A DNA stretch of 25,398 nucleotides from Funneliformis mosseae (lineage: Eukaryota > Glomeromycota > Glomeromycetes > Glomerales > Glomeraceae), in NCBI GenBank assembly GCA_910592005.1, contig CAJVPP010000855.1, positions 1-25,398 on the forward strand. Reading direction: 5' to 3'. The position numbers were made by a program, and so were the translations under genes. The notes under the pieces were generated by a model, which worked only from the letters and a program-made list of their open reading frames with translations, made no database searches and was not told where the DNA came from. This document shows positions 11,254 through 21,656 of this stretch, piece by piece. Each line of letters opens with the position of its first letter. The stretch's first letter is position 1.

Positions 11254-12033
11254 TATTTATTTATGATAAAAAATAAATTTTTTAGATGTTGATTTGATTC
11301 TTTTTTTTTAATATTTACTTATATTTACTTAAATATTTAAAAATAAAATATATTATAAAAAGTTATAAGTTATATTTATTAAAATTATAAATTTAAGAAA
11401 AAGCATTTAATATATTAAATACTTTTTTATAATTAAATATATTTTTTTATATTATATTAATAAATTTATTTTTATAATTATCACATTAATAATATTAAAA
11501 TATAAAATAAGTTTTTTTAAATATTAATTAAATTAATTTTAATCCAAAATATTTAAGATTATAATAAATTATTATTATATATATATAATAATAAAAATAA
11601 TAATAAATATTATAAACTATACAAATTATAATAAAAATATAAAAAAAAGTAAAAATGATAATTTTATCTTAGTTAAGATTCTATTATAGTTATATTTTAG
11701 TTTAATATTAATTCAATATAAATTATAAGATTAATTTATTACAAAACTTATTAATATAATTTTAAAAATAAATTTTATAAAATGAAATAATATTGATGCT
11801 AAATTTATTTAATTATATCAATTAATCAATATTATTTTAATATTAAAATTCTATAATTTTACAATATTAATATATTAAATTAAATAATACTAATCACTAA
11901 AATTCTAATTAATCAAACTATATAAATAATAAAATTAAATAATAAAATAATAAAAAAATTTGTGAATTAAAAGTAAATAAAATTATAATAATAAAAATTA
12001 TTATATTTAAATAATAAAGTAAAATATTGTAAA

Positions 12034-12636
12034 TAGTGTTGGCCTTTTAGACTAATAAACTTTTAAACCATTAGACTATTAGACTAATGGACTTAGTTCA
12101 TTCTAATTTCATTAAAATTTGGATTATTAGACTATAGACTTCATTCAACAACTATAAATATACATATAATTTTAGTAATATGTTCATGATATTTGTTAGA
12201 ATTTTATTAAATTTACTTATTATTACTTAATATAAAATTTGACAAATAATTAGATTTCTTTAAACTTTCAATATAAATATCTAGATATTTTCATTTAGAA
12301 TTTTGATCTTTAATAAGAATAAGGTAAATTTGAAATATTTGTAATATTAATTTCAAGCTTACTGTTATCTGAAAAATTAAAGTCAGATCAGTAGATTATT
12401 CTAGTTGAATAAATTTATTATCGATAGATCATTCAAGCAGAATAATTTATTATTATTCAAATTTTTAAGTTAAGTTAGCATTATAAATTTAGCTAGAATT
12501 ATAAATATAAAATTATAATTTAGTTAAAATTATATAATCATAGTTCATTTGAATTAAAAATGGACTGAACATCTCCATTAAGTCTAAGTGCATTAGTCTA
12601 TGATTGAGAATTAAATAAAGTTCAATTCCAACACTG
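12034..12636. mobile_element. ~603-bp non-autonomous hAT-type element
   Basis: The element starts TAGTGTTGGCC and ends CCAACACTG. Allowing C-to-T at the first base, this is the CAGTGTTGG-type end common in hAT elements. The flanking octamers ATTGTAAA (12026-12033) and ATTACAAA (12637-12644) agree at 6 of 8 positions, both differences being transitions. Several copies of TTAGACTA or its complement (TAGTCTAA-like) cluster near both ends, resembling subterminal transposase-binding repeats. No transposase is left inside. Confidence 0.72.
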
Positions 12637-13048
12637 ATTACAAAGAAATAAAAAAAGTTTTTAAGATATATATATATAATATAAGAAAAGTAATTATAAA
12701 TAATAAGTTATTTAAAGATTTTTAATTTATATTTATAAAAAATAATTAAAACTGTCTGATATTCTAATATCCTGATTTTTTATAAGTTTAGCATCATGAT
12801 AATTTAATATTTTATCAGTTTATTATTATTATAACTTAGTAAAATAATTAATAAAAAACTAATTATAAATATTAAAAATAATTTTCATATAATTATAAAA
12901 ATTTTACATAGAATATAATAATATTAAATATTAAAGATCATGAATTTAAAAAAAATAATAATTTGTTAATATCTATTATTATAATAATATAACTTATATT
13001 ATATAAGCTAAATAAGATTATTTTATTATTTTAATAATAAATAATTTA

Positions 13049-13214
13049 ATATATAAATATTTTACAATAAAAAAATTAGAAATTACTAAAAAAAATTTTT
13101 ACTTTATAAATTAAATATAATTTTTATAGTAAAATAAATATAGATTTAATAATAAATCAAAAAAATTTTTTTAGAATTTTCTTTTTTTTTATTGTAAAAT
13201 ATTTAGATATAAAA
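13049..13214 (-). mobile_element. ~168-bp fold-back element, copy B (inverted)
   Basis: The left arm TAAATATTTTACAATAAAAA is repeated exactly, in inverse, at the right end (reverse complement of 13190-13210). The poly-A/poly-T blocks and the ACTTTATAAATTAAATAT segment match the reverse complement of copy A. Boundaries are approximate. Confidence 0.6.
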
Positions 13215-13388
13215 ATAATTAAATTTAAAATGAATTTATTTATTATAAATAAGTATTATATTATTTATAAGGGATTTATCTTGATAATTAATAATTAATA
13301 ATAGATATTAGATAATCATAATTAAATAAAATTATAAATTATAAATATAGATGAGAGATAAACACCTTAATAATAATCAAAACTTAGA

Positions 13389-13496
13389 CAAAACTATATT
13401 AAAATCATAATAAGGATATGACGAAATCCATTCGATATGATAAAAGCTGAAACTGTCAAAATTATATTAAAAACATAAAAAAGGGTATGATGAAAT
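13389..13496. repeat. Two direct ~40-bp repeats
   Basis: The segments at 13389-13427 and 13457-13496 both read CAAAA(C/T)TATATTAAAA, then a CATAA stretch, then GGTATGA-like and GAAAT, at a spacing of 68 bp. A TGTCAAAA/TTTTGACA pair brackets the second copy (13455-13520). The block is G-richer than its surroundings and may be a remnant of another element. Confidence 0.4.
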
Positions 13497-15610
13497 TATT
13501 TAAAGGAGGTTTTGACAGGCATCTATAATTATAAATAATTAATATATTATTATTTTTAATTATAATAATATATAAATTCTTATTAGAGTTTAAAGATTTT
13601 AATTTAATTATCAAAAAAGTTTATTAATAACAGATTAATTATCTTAATTTTCTTTTTAATAGTTACTAAATAATAATATTAGTATCTATTTCTAAAGATT
13701 TATAAAAATAGTTAATTTACTTAATATGATTAATATTTAGACTTATGTTAAATTTAAAATATTAAAAAATAAAAGAATAATTTTTATTAGTTTTATAAAT
13801 GTAGCTGACTTTTTAACTAATTTTAAATTTAAATAACTAAAAAATAAAATAAAATAAAAGATAATAATTATATATATATATATAATATCAAAAATCTTTA
13901 AATAATATTTAAAATTTGAAAATTTATAAAAAAACATATTTTAAATTAGATTAAAACTAATTTTTACCTAGGTGATTATATGTAAAATTTTATCTAGTTA
14001 TATAATTAGAATTTGTTAGAATTAGATTTAACATAAATTAAGATTCGTTAAGATTAAATTCAGAATTTATTATGACATGTCACACTCTTCAGTTTTTCAT
14101 TTTTAATAATTAATCAAAGAACTTAAAAAATTTTATTGTTAAAAATTCTATTTTTTACCTATTATATTTGATTTTATCTAAAAAACATATTAGTAAAAAT
14201 ATTTAAATTAGATTTTATATTATTAATTAAATCAACTTATCCCTTAAAAAGTAGATATAAAATTAATAATAAAACATTATAGAAAAATTATAATATTTTA
14301 ATATCTAGTAATCATAAAAAAAAATAAAATAAAGTTTATTAGATTTGTTAATCTAATAATAGTATTTTTAAATTTTTTAAAATAATTTATTATCTAATAA
14401 TTATAAAAAATTAAAATTTATTTTGTTGAATTTATCTTATTAAAACTTATTAAATAATTATATTTTTATATTTTTGAGATCAAGATATATAAGTTTAAAA
14501 TTTTATTTTTTGCATAATAATTTATTATATATTTATCTTTAAAATATCACTAATTAATTATTTATTTTTTAATTTTTACTTAGAAAATAATATAAAATTT
14601 ATTATAAAAATATTAATTTTTAAATAAGATATTTTAAAATTATTTAAAATTATTATAAATAATAATAAATAAAAAGAAATATTATAATAAAATATACATT
14701 TTTATAAATATTTATTGTTATCATTAATTATATTTTAAATAATTAATTTATCCATATAGAATATTATTATATAAAAATAATTCTTAATATTATAGATTTT
14801 AAAAATAATAACCTATAATTTTATTATTCTATAATTATGTAATTTATATTCTAAATAAAAAAATTTATAAAATAAAAGAAAAAATTATTATATATATCTT
14901 TAAGGTGAAAAATAATCTATCTATCAAATTTAATTTTTTTAAAAATTTAAGATCAAATTTAATATATTAATAAATTTCTTTATTAGAACTTATTATAATT
15001 TGATTTTAATTAAAAGTTTTAAATATTTATTCTATAAAATAAATTTAATACTAGTTTTTTTAAAAATTATAAACTCATTTATTTTAAAAAAAAATCTTAT
15101 ACGATTTGTAAATAAGATAATTACAATTATTAAAAAATAATAATAATTAAAAAATACTAAAAAATTATTTATTCTATTAAAATTTTATCTTTAATTAAAA
15201 TATCAAAATTTTATTTAAGTTTCTAATAATATGAATTTTATTTTAAAAAAAAATAATATAAAAATTATTAAGATATATATATATAATTAAAGTTTTAAAA
15301 TTTTAAATTATTTTATAAATATTTGAAAAAAAAATTAATAAAATTTCTATTAGAAGTTATTTATAGTTTAATTTAATTTAGAATTAAATTATTATTATTA
15401 TATAAAATTAAATTTAATATTTTTTTTTTTAATAAAAAAATAAATTATTTAATAAATTATTTAATAAAAATTTTTAATTTTTCTTTAATTATTATTATTT
15501 ATTATCTAAAATTCAAAATTTTACAATTCTAAATCTTTTAGTCTAATATTCTAAAAATAATTTAAAATAATAAAAAAATTTTAAATAAAGAATCTAATTT
15601 GCAATTATAT

Positions 15611-15688
15611 AGAAGGGTTGCTATTAAAATCGAGTTATAAACATAGTAAATCATATAATCTGTAACATGATTTTAATAGCTTACTTCT
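15611..15688. mobile_element. 78-bp mini inverted-repeat element
   Basis: The left arm AGAAGGGTTGCTATTAAAAT pairs with the reverse complement of the right arm, AGAAGTAAGCTATTAAAATC, and pairing continues loosely through GTTA. It shares a CTATTAAAATC core with the hairpin at 3911-3962 outside the island. It is non-coding. Confidence 0.5.
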
Positions 15689-15833
15689 CATATATTAATT
15701 TATAATTAAAATTGTAATATTATTATTTGATTATAAATAATTTATAATTATAATATTATAAATTAATTGTAAAATTGTAAATAATTATAAAATATAAATT
15801 GCAAATATTTATCTATAATTTTTTATACAATAT

Positions 15834-16773
15834 AAAATCTCTATAATAAGAACTTAAAAAAATATTAATAAAATTTAATTTTATGATTAGATTTTAATCA
15901 AATAAAAAAAATAGATTATATTTGTAAAATGAATTGATTTGTAAAAAAAAAGTTTTTTCAATTTTATAAATTATGTAAGTATTATGTAATATATATAAGC
16001 TAATCAGAAATTAGAATTTAAAATCATTTAAAGTAAATTAATTTATTTATTTACTATTTATTATAAATTGCATCAGGTATATAACAATGAAACTTATATA
16101 TAGTTAATTCTTAATATAGTAAACTCTTAATATAATGAATTTTTTAAATAAATATAATAAAAATACTCTTGTTATAGTGAAATGATTAATCAAATCTCTT
16201 AAAATCTTCACTATAATTTTATAGAGAAGTTGAGGTCTAGAATATATAGTTCGTTATAACAAGAGTTGACTGTATTTAGCTGCAAATTATACCATTTTTT
16301 TAATAATATCTTTTCTATAAATATCTATATATTACCATAATTTTTATATATATTTTTAAATTACAACTAAAGGAATTAAATTTAATACTTTAGAAACAAT
16401 TTATTTTAATCAAATTTATATGTAATTGTAATATATTTGTATATATTTTTTTGCTGCATTTTAATATATTTCTATATAATTCAATTTATAATATTTAGGA
16501 TAAAATATACATTTATAATTATACTTTTCAATTTGCTTATGAAGTTAAGATTTTTATATTAATGATAAAAAATTATTCTTATAAATTCATCATCATTTAT
16601 TTTTTTTAATTTTAATTTTAGATAAATTTAATCTGATATAACTTTATTAATATTGAAGATATTAATAAATTATAATTTATTTATTTTATAGATTAAATTT
16701 TCAATTTATTTATAATAAAATTTTTTAAATTTGTTCTATTTAAATATAATAAAGTTCTTATTATAGAGGTTTT
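15834..16773. mobile_element. ~940-bp element with 22-bp inverted ends, carrying a nested MITE
   Basis: AAAATCTCTATAATAAGAAC at 15834-15853 is mirrored by the complement of AAGTTCTTATTATAGAGGTTTT at 16752-16773, 21 of 22 bases matching. The interior is AT-rich with no ORF and contains the complete 172-bp copy 2. If the pair is a real element, the MITE inserted into it and is younger. No clear target duplication is seen, so the ends could be two unrelated short repeats. Confidence 0.4.
16101..16272. mobile_element. 172-bp MITE, copy 2 (mutated), TA duplication
   Basis: This aligns without gaps to 11082-11253: 150 of 172 bases match. At 16 of the 22 differences this copy has T or A where copy 1 has C or G. 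The other six are three A/G changes in the opposite direction and three transversions. The left end has become TAGTTAATTCTTAATATAGT, while the right 30 bases are unchanged. TA flanks both ends. Confidence 0.85.
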
Positions 16774-17034
16774 AATTACTTTTAATTTATTTTTTATTCT
16801 TTCTTTGCTTTTTTTTATTTATATATAGTAAATATATATTTTATATTTTTTATATATTTTAAATAAAAAAAAAAATAATAATTACTTTAAATATTAAATA
16901 ATATATTTTTAAATAATTATAAAATATTAATCATTTAATAAAAGCTATTTCAATTATAATTTATTATGAATCTTATTAATAAATTAAAAAAATTTAAAGT
17001 TTTATTAATTTAAAAAAACTTACTATATAATATT

Positions 17035-17672
17035 TAGGAATGGATTAGTCTTAATAAAACTGGTCTTAGATCAATTAATGAGACCAATCCTTATAGTCCT
17101 TAGTCCATATTCTGAAGATCAATCTGAACTGGTCCTTTATAATTTATAACATTATTTTAAATTTTATAAATACTAAATAAATTGTTTTATTTATTAAATA
17201 CTATAAAATTAGAGTTAGATTAACTCAGTTTTCATTTTTTTTATGGAACAGTCCAGTCTATAAGTCAATTCTTAGATCTGTTCTAATATTTTACAGTAAT
17301 GATAATATTTAAAATAAAAATATTAGAAATAGAAAAATAATAAGATTAAAAAGATATAGAAATCGTTTTGTATGCAATTATTTTATTATACATTTTATTT
17401 ATTAATTTATATAATTATTTTATTAAATTGATCATTTTATATGTATATTTTTTTAGTATGTTCTAAACTGATCCTTGAACTAGCCTTATAAATTAGTTTA
17501 TTTCAAAAGAAAATAAATCTTAGACTGAATCGAACTAGTAAAAAACTGAATGGTACAAGACTAGTCTTAAGACCAGTCCTAAGACTAATTTATGAACTGG
17601 TCTAGTCCAAAGAAAGATAAATGACTGGTCTTTTTGAACTGGATTAAACTGGACTAAACTGATCCAACCCTA
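17035..17672. mobile_element. 638-bp non-autonomous hAT-type element with perfect 8-bp duplication
   Basis: The octamer ATAATATT flanks the element on both sides (17027-17034 and 17673-17680). The ends are TAGGAATGGATTAGTC and, reverse complemented, TAGGGTTGGATCAGTT (12 of 16 match). Many copies of ACTGGTC/GACCAG or ACTGGACT/AGTCCAGT cluster in both terminal thirds, as in hAT subterminal regions. There is no transposase ORF. An 8-bp duplication is the signature of the hAT superfamily; in this composition a chance octamer match exactly at both ends is unlikely. Confidence 0.85.
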
Positions 17673-17925
17673 ATAATATTGATATAGTATTAAATATTAT
17701 TAAGCAATTTTAATCTTAATTTAAATAATTTTTAAAAGTATTTTATAAGAAAAAAAGTATTATATAATAAGAATATTAATTATAAAATTATATAAATTAG
17801 AAATTTATTGATTATTTTTCTTTTAAAAATTTAACTTATTTTTAATTATAAAAATTAATATTTAAATAATACAAATTTTGTGAATAATATAAATTTACAA
17901 TTATATAAATAATATAAATTTTATT

Positions 17926-18097
17926 AGTAATATAAATGTTTTGCAGTAGAAAGTGTGAAAGAAAATTACCAAAAAAATTTTTTTAAGTTAATGTTAAATC
18001 TGGATTTATCTTATTAAAAATTAATATTTAGTTTATAAAGTAAAAAAAAATTTTTTGATAATTTCTTTTCTTTTTATTCAAAATACTTATATAATTA
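17926..18097 (+). mobile_element. ~168-bp fold-back element, copy C
   Basis: It carries the same segments as copy A in the same order: a GAAAATTACC-like arm, a poly-A/poly-T block, TTAAATCTGGATTTATCTTA, TTTATAAAGTAAAA, a second poly-A/poly-T block and the closing arm. It retains more G and C (CTGGATT where copy A has CTGAATT). Boundaries are approximate. Confidence 0.6.
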
Positions 18098-20314
18098 AAA
18101 TGTTATTTAAAGTTTTTAAAATTTTTATGATTTTTTTATCTTTATAATTACTATTCTTTTTATTTTATAACAAAATAAAATAGTTTTATATATAAATAAA
18201 AATGTAAATTATACAAAAATATTAAAAAAATTGTAAAAAATATAAAAAGCTTATAATTATATTATAATAAAATAAAATAACAGTTAAATTTAATATTAAA
18301 ATTAAACAAATTTATGATTAAATATTTAAAAAAGAATAATTTATAAAAATACAATTTTGTTTAAAATGTTTAATAAAGTTAATCTTTTAAAATATCTTAC
18401 TTTAAAATAATAAATAAAAAAAAAAAGAAATAACTAGTAAGTTATTTTAAGAAATATGATTTAATTAAAAGTAAAAGCATTAGTATAATAATTATAATAA
18501 TAAACTTTAGTTTTAAGAAATATTTACTTTTAGTAAAAAATGATTAATTAGATTAATAAATAATTAATAACTTAAGTAATTATTATTGTATTATTATTGT
18601 TTAATATTTACTAAATAATTTAATTAAAAAATAATAAAAATTTTTGATCTTTATTTTATATAGCAAATACAAACTGATTATCTTTAGTATATATTAGTAA
18701 TATAAATAAAATTTATTTTATCAAGTAATTTTATTATTAATAAAATAAAATAAAACTATTAATATTTATATAACAGATTATAAAAAATTAATTTTACTAT
18801 AATTTAATCTTTATGATTAATAAAACTAAAGTTTCTTTTCATATAATATTTAAATTTAAAAAAATTTTAAAAGGAAAGTTTTACTAAAAAATATTATTTA
18901 TACTAATTTAACTACATAAATAAATAAATAAATTAAGTATGTAAAATATTTATTTTACAATTATTATTAATTTTAGATTTATTATTAGTATATTCAATTT
19001 TAGTAAAAAAAATACTAATATTATTATATTTTTGAAAATTAATATTTTATTTATATTTTAATCAATAAATCATTTAAGATTCATTCATTAATTATTTTAT
19101 TTATTTAATAATTAAATATTTATATATTTGATTTTAATTATATTATAAATTTATTTTATATAGATATGAAAATTATAATAATAAAATTTATAAAAAAATT
19201 AATACTTATTAGTAATATTAGAAGATTATCTTATGAAACTTATATAAATTAAATTAACAAATTATGAAATATAATTAATATTAATTTAATTTAAATTTTT
19301 TTTAAATATTTATATTAAATTTAATAATATAATAGTATAAAAAATAATTAAATTTTTAATTATAAATATCTCAAGTAAATAAAATTAAATAATAAAATAG
19401 AAGTTTTAAATGATAAAAAAAATAAAATGATAAAAAATATCATATCAATGATATTATTATAATAAAGAAGAAAAAGATTATGATAATAATAAAATATAAT
19501 AATTTTTTATAATAAAATATTTATAATAATTATATTTAATTTTATATAAAATATAATAAAAAATTATATTAGTAAATTTGATCAATATTATTATAATAAA
19601 TTTGATTAATATAATAATTAATTTAATTAATTTATTGATTAATATCTAAATATTAATCAAAAATTTTTATATTTATAATTAATAATATTTGATATTATTT
19701 AAGATACTTTATAAATGAATGCTAATATTAATATTATACAATAATTTAAAAATTTAAAATTCTAATAATTAAAAAATAAAAATTTAAAATTTTAATCAAA
19801 TATTAAAGTCTTAAATTAAAATTTTAATTTAAAATTTTATTTCTAATTATTTATAATTTATTTTTTAAATATTTTTATTTTTTTATATTATTTTTTTAAT
19901 AATTATTTTTTTATATTTTTATAAATAATATTAAAAATAATATTATTAATAATATTATTATAAAATTTATGATTTTATATAAAGTTATTGTATAAATATT
20001 TAAAATTAAATTATAACTTATTTATAAATATAAAATAAATAAATATTATATATTATATATTATATAATATATATTAAGAAATAAAATTTTATTATTATAT
20101 TTAAAAGTAATTAAATAATATATATAAAAATATTTTATATTTATATAAAATATTGTTAATATAAAAATTAAGCAAATAATATTTATTAAATAATAACATA
20201 TAAAATCTGTTAATTTTTTTTAAGTAAAAGAATAATAATAAATCTACAGTTCTTGTTAAAAGTAATAGCAGTGAAAATATTATTTTTCATAGATTATAAT
20301 ATTTCTATTATCTT

Positions 20315-20344
20315 AATTTAGCTTATTATTTATTAAGCTAAATT
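20315..20344. repeat. Perfect 11-bp-arm hairpin
   Basis: AATTTAGCTTA at 20315-20325 pairs with TAAGCTAAATT at 20334-20344 across an 8-base loop. It lies about 180 bp before the transposase relic and could be part of a lost transposon end. No function is claimed. Confidence 0.4.
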
Positions 20345-20522
20345 GAGTAATGAAATGTTTATATAAAAATAAACAGTAAAAAAATAAATTAAACTTTTTT
20401 ATTATTTATCAAAATCAAAATATCATCAATATTTATTAAAATGAATTATAAAATTCTTTAGAATAGGAATGTATATAGTATAAAGAAAATTTTTACCTGA
20501 ACTAAAGTTTTCTTATGATCTT

Positions 20523-21300
20523 ATGAAAGATATATTACCTTTTTGTGAAAAAATAGTAATATTCCTAAATTTATCAACCTGGTTGATTATAAAATTTGAC
20601 ATCCTAAAATACTGCTACATCAGAATGATTATTAAGAATAATTATTTCATTATAGTAGGGAAATTAAAGACCATACTTGAAGAAAAAGATTTGAATCTAA
20701 AGATTAGTGAAGCAACTATTTGATAAGAGCTTTACTATCTTAGTTATATAGTAGTTCTTCTTTAGAAAGTCTTTCTCTTAATCCAAAAAATAAAAGATAA
20801 TTATTTATCTTATATATGTAATTACTTGTATTATAATTAAAAAAAAGTAGATTTTCTAATAAGACTATGATCTAAATATTTTGTAATATAACTTTAATAT
20901 AGTCTAAAAATGAAAATCTTATTTAATCTATGATTAAACATTCTTTTAATATGTATATTTAGGTTATAATTAATGTTAAAAGAAAGGTTAGTATATATAT
21001 GCTTACTGAAAATCTTGATTGTTACTTATACCGTCAAATTCTTGACAATTATCTTTATGATAATGCAAGTAAATTACTAGGTTACCACTAGATTTTTCAA
21101 CAAATAATGACCTTAAAAAATACTTGAAAACTCATCTTCTGAATCAGATTCTTTCTTGACCTTCTTACAGTTCAGATTTTAACCCAATTGAAAATATTTG
21201 AACTGTTTTTACAAAAAATTGAGAAATTTATTAAAAAATTAATTATACAAAAAAAAAATTTCAAATGAAAATTTTTTAATATAATTTGTAAAAAATAGGA
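20523..21300 (+). pseudogene. Dead Tc1/mariner-type DDE transposase
   Basis: The first 66 codons are open and include GKLKTILEEKDLNLKISEAT, which fits the helix-turn-helix region of Tc1-type transposases. Further pieces appear in changing frames: ELYYLSYIV, SLNPKNKR, KHSFNMYI, then MLTENLDCYLYRQILDNYLY, then IFQQ followed by NDLKKYLKTHL. The last piece is PSYSSDFNPIENI, the conserved SPDLNPIENIW block carrying the final catalytic acidic residue. Stops replace expected Trp at YI-stop, before PSYSS and after PIENI, and Gln after GYH. The usual length is ~340 residues, and the relic spans about that. There are several frameshifts. It is not functional. It could have been the source of TA-flanked MITEs like those in the island, but its own ends were not identified. 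Confidence 0.8.
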
Positions 21301-21474
21301 TAATCTTGATAATTCTATATTATTTAACTGTATTAATAGCATGCTTAATCAAATTCAAGCATGTATTGATATAAATAGAGTATATACTATATATTGATTA
21401 TCTAATAAAAATTGTTTTTATCTTTATTTTAAAAAAAAATTCACCTATATTTTGATATAAATTACATATATGAG

Positions 21475-21534
21475 AAGCAGTATCCTAGGACATATTAATA
21501 TATTAATATATTAATATGTCCTAGAATACTGCTT
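21475..21534. repeat. 60-bp near-perfect palindrome
   Basis: The arms begin AAGCAGTATCCTAGGACATA and close with TATGTCCTAGAATACTGCTT. Only one base pair is mismatched over 30-bp arms. The centre is TATTAATATATTAATATA, with no spacer. It may be the fused inverted ends of an element or a cruciform-forming site. Its right half is the first unit of the adjoining tandem array. Confidence 0.85.
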
Positions 21535-21656
21535 GTTTAAGACTAATATGTCCTAGGATATTATAATTTATCAATTAATATGTCTTAGGATATTATAGTC
21601 TATCAATTAATATATTCTAAGACATTATAATCTATTGATTAATACGTCCTAAAGAT
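21512..21656. repeat. Tandem array of 32-bp units (~4.5 copies)
   Basis: Units start at 21512, 21544, 21576, 21608 and 21640 (partial), each beginning TAAT followed by a CTAGGA-like core (TAATATGTCCTAGGATAT in the clearest copy). Spacing is exactly 32 bp. The first unit diverges in its second half. Differences between units are mainly C/T and G/A transitions, for example GTCCTAGG against GTCTTAGG. Confidence 0.85.

Larger units (their letters stand above)
9890..20460. other. ~10.5-kb gene-free, extremely AT-rich island of decayed repeats
   Basis: Sampled 60-base lines contain only 1-6 G or C. Only one ORF longer than 60 codons (13937-13743) is present, and its composition (Ile, Phe, Tyr, Lys) is what random AT DNA gives. 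I see no gene, tRNA or rRNA. It is not random, however. Several non-autonomous transposons with recognisable inverted ends and target duplications are listed separately. In three sampled lines (12961, 14581, 17701) I counted 40 TpA against 36 ApT. Two lines of the lipase gene gave 10 against 15. Excess TpA is what CpA-to-TpA mutation leaves. It could be heterochromatin, a repeat graveyard or (speculatively) pericentromeric DNA. Confidence 0.75.

Noticed and set aside
13743..13937. 64-codon ORF in the AT island
   Set aside because: Its Ile/Tyr/Phe/Lys-only composition is what random AT DNA encodes, with no homology signal.
9890..20460. Mitochondrial DNA insertion, because of the extreme AT content
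   Set aside because: No mitochondrial gene fragments, rRNA or tRNA are visible, and the contents are nuclear-type DNA transposons with target duplications.
21512..21656. CRISPR array
   Set aside because: The 32-bp units are contiguous tandem repeats with no unique spacers, in a eukaryotic context.
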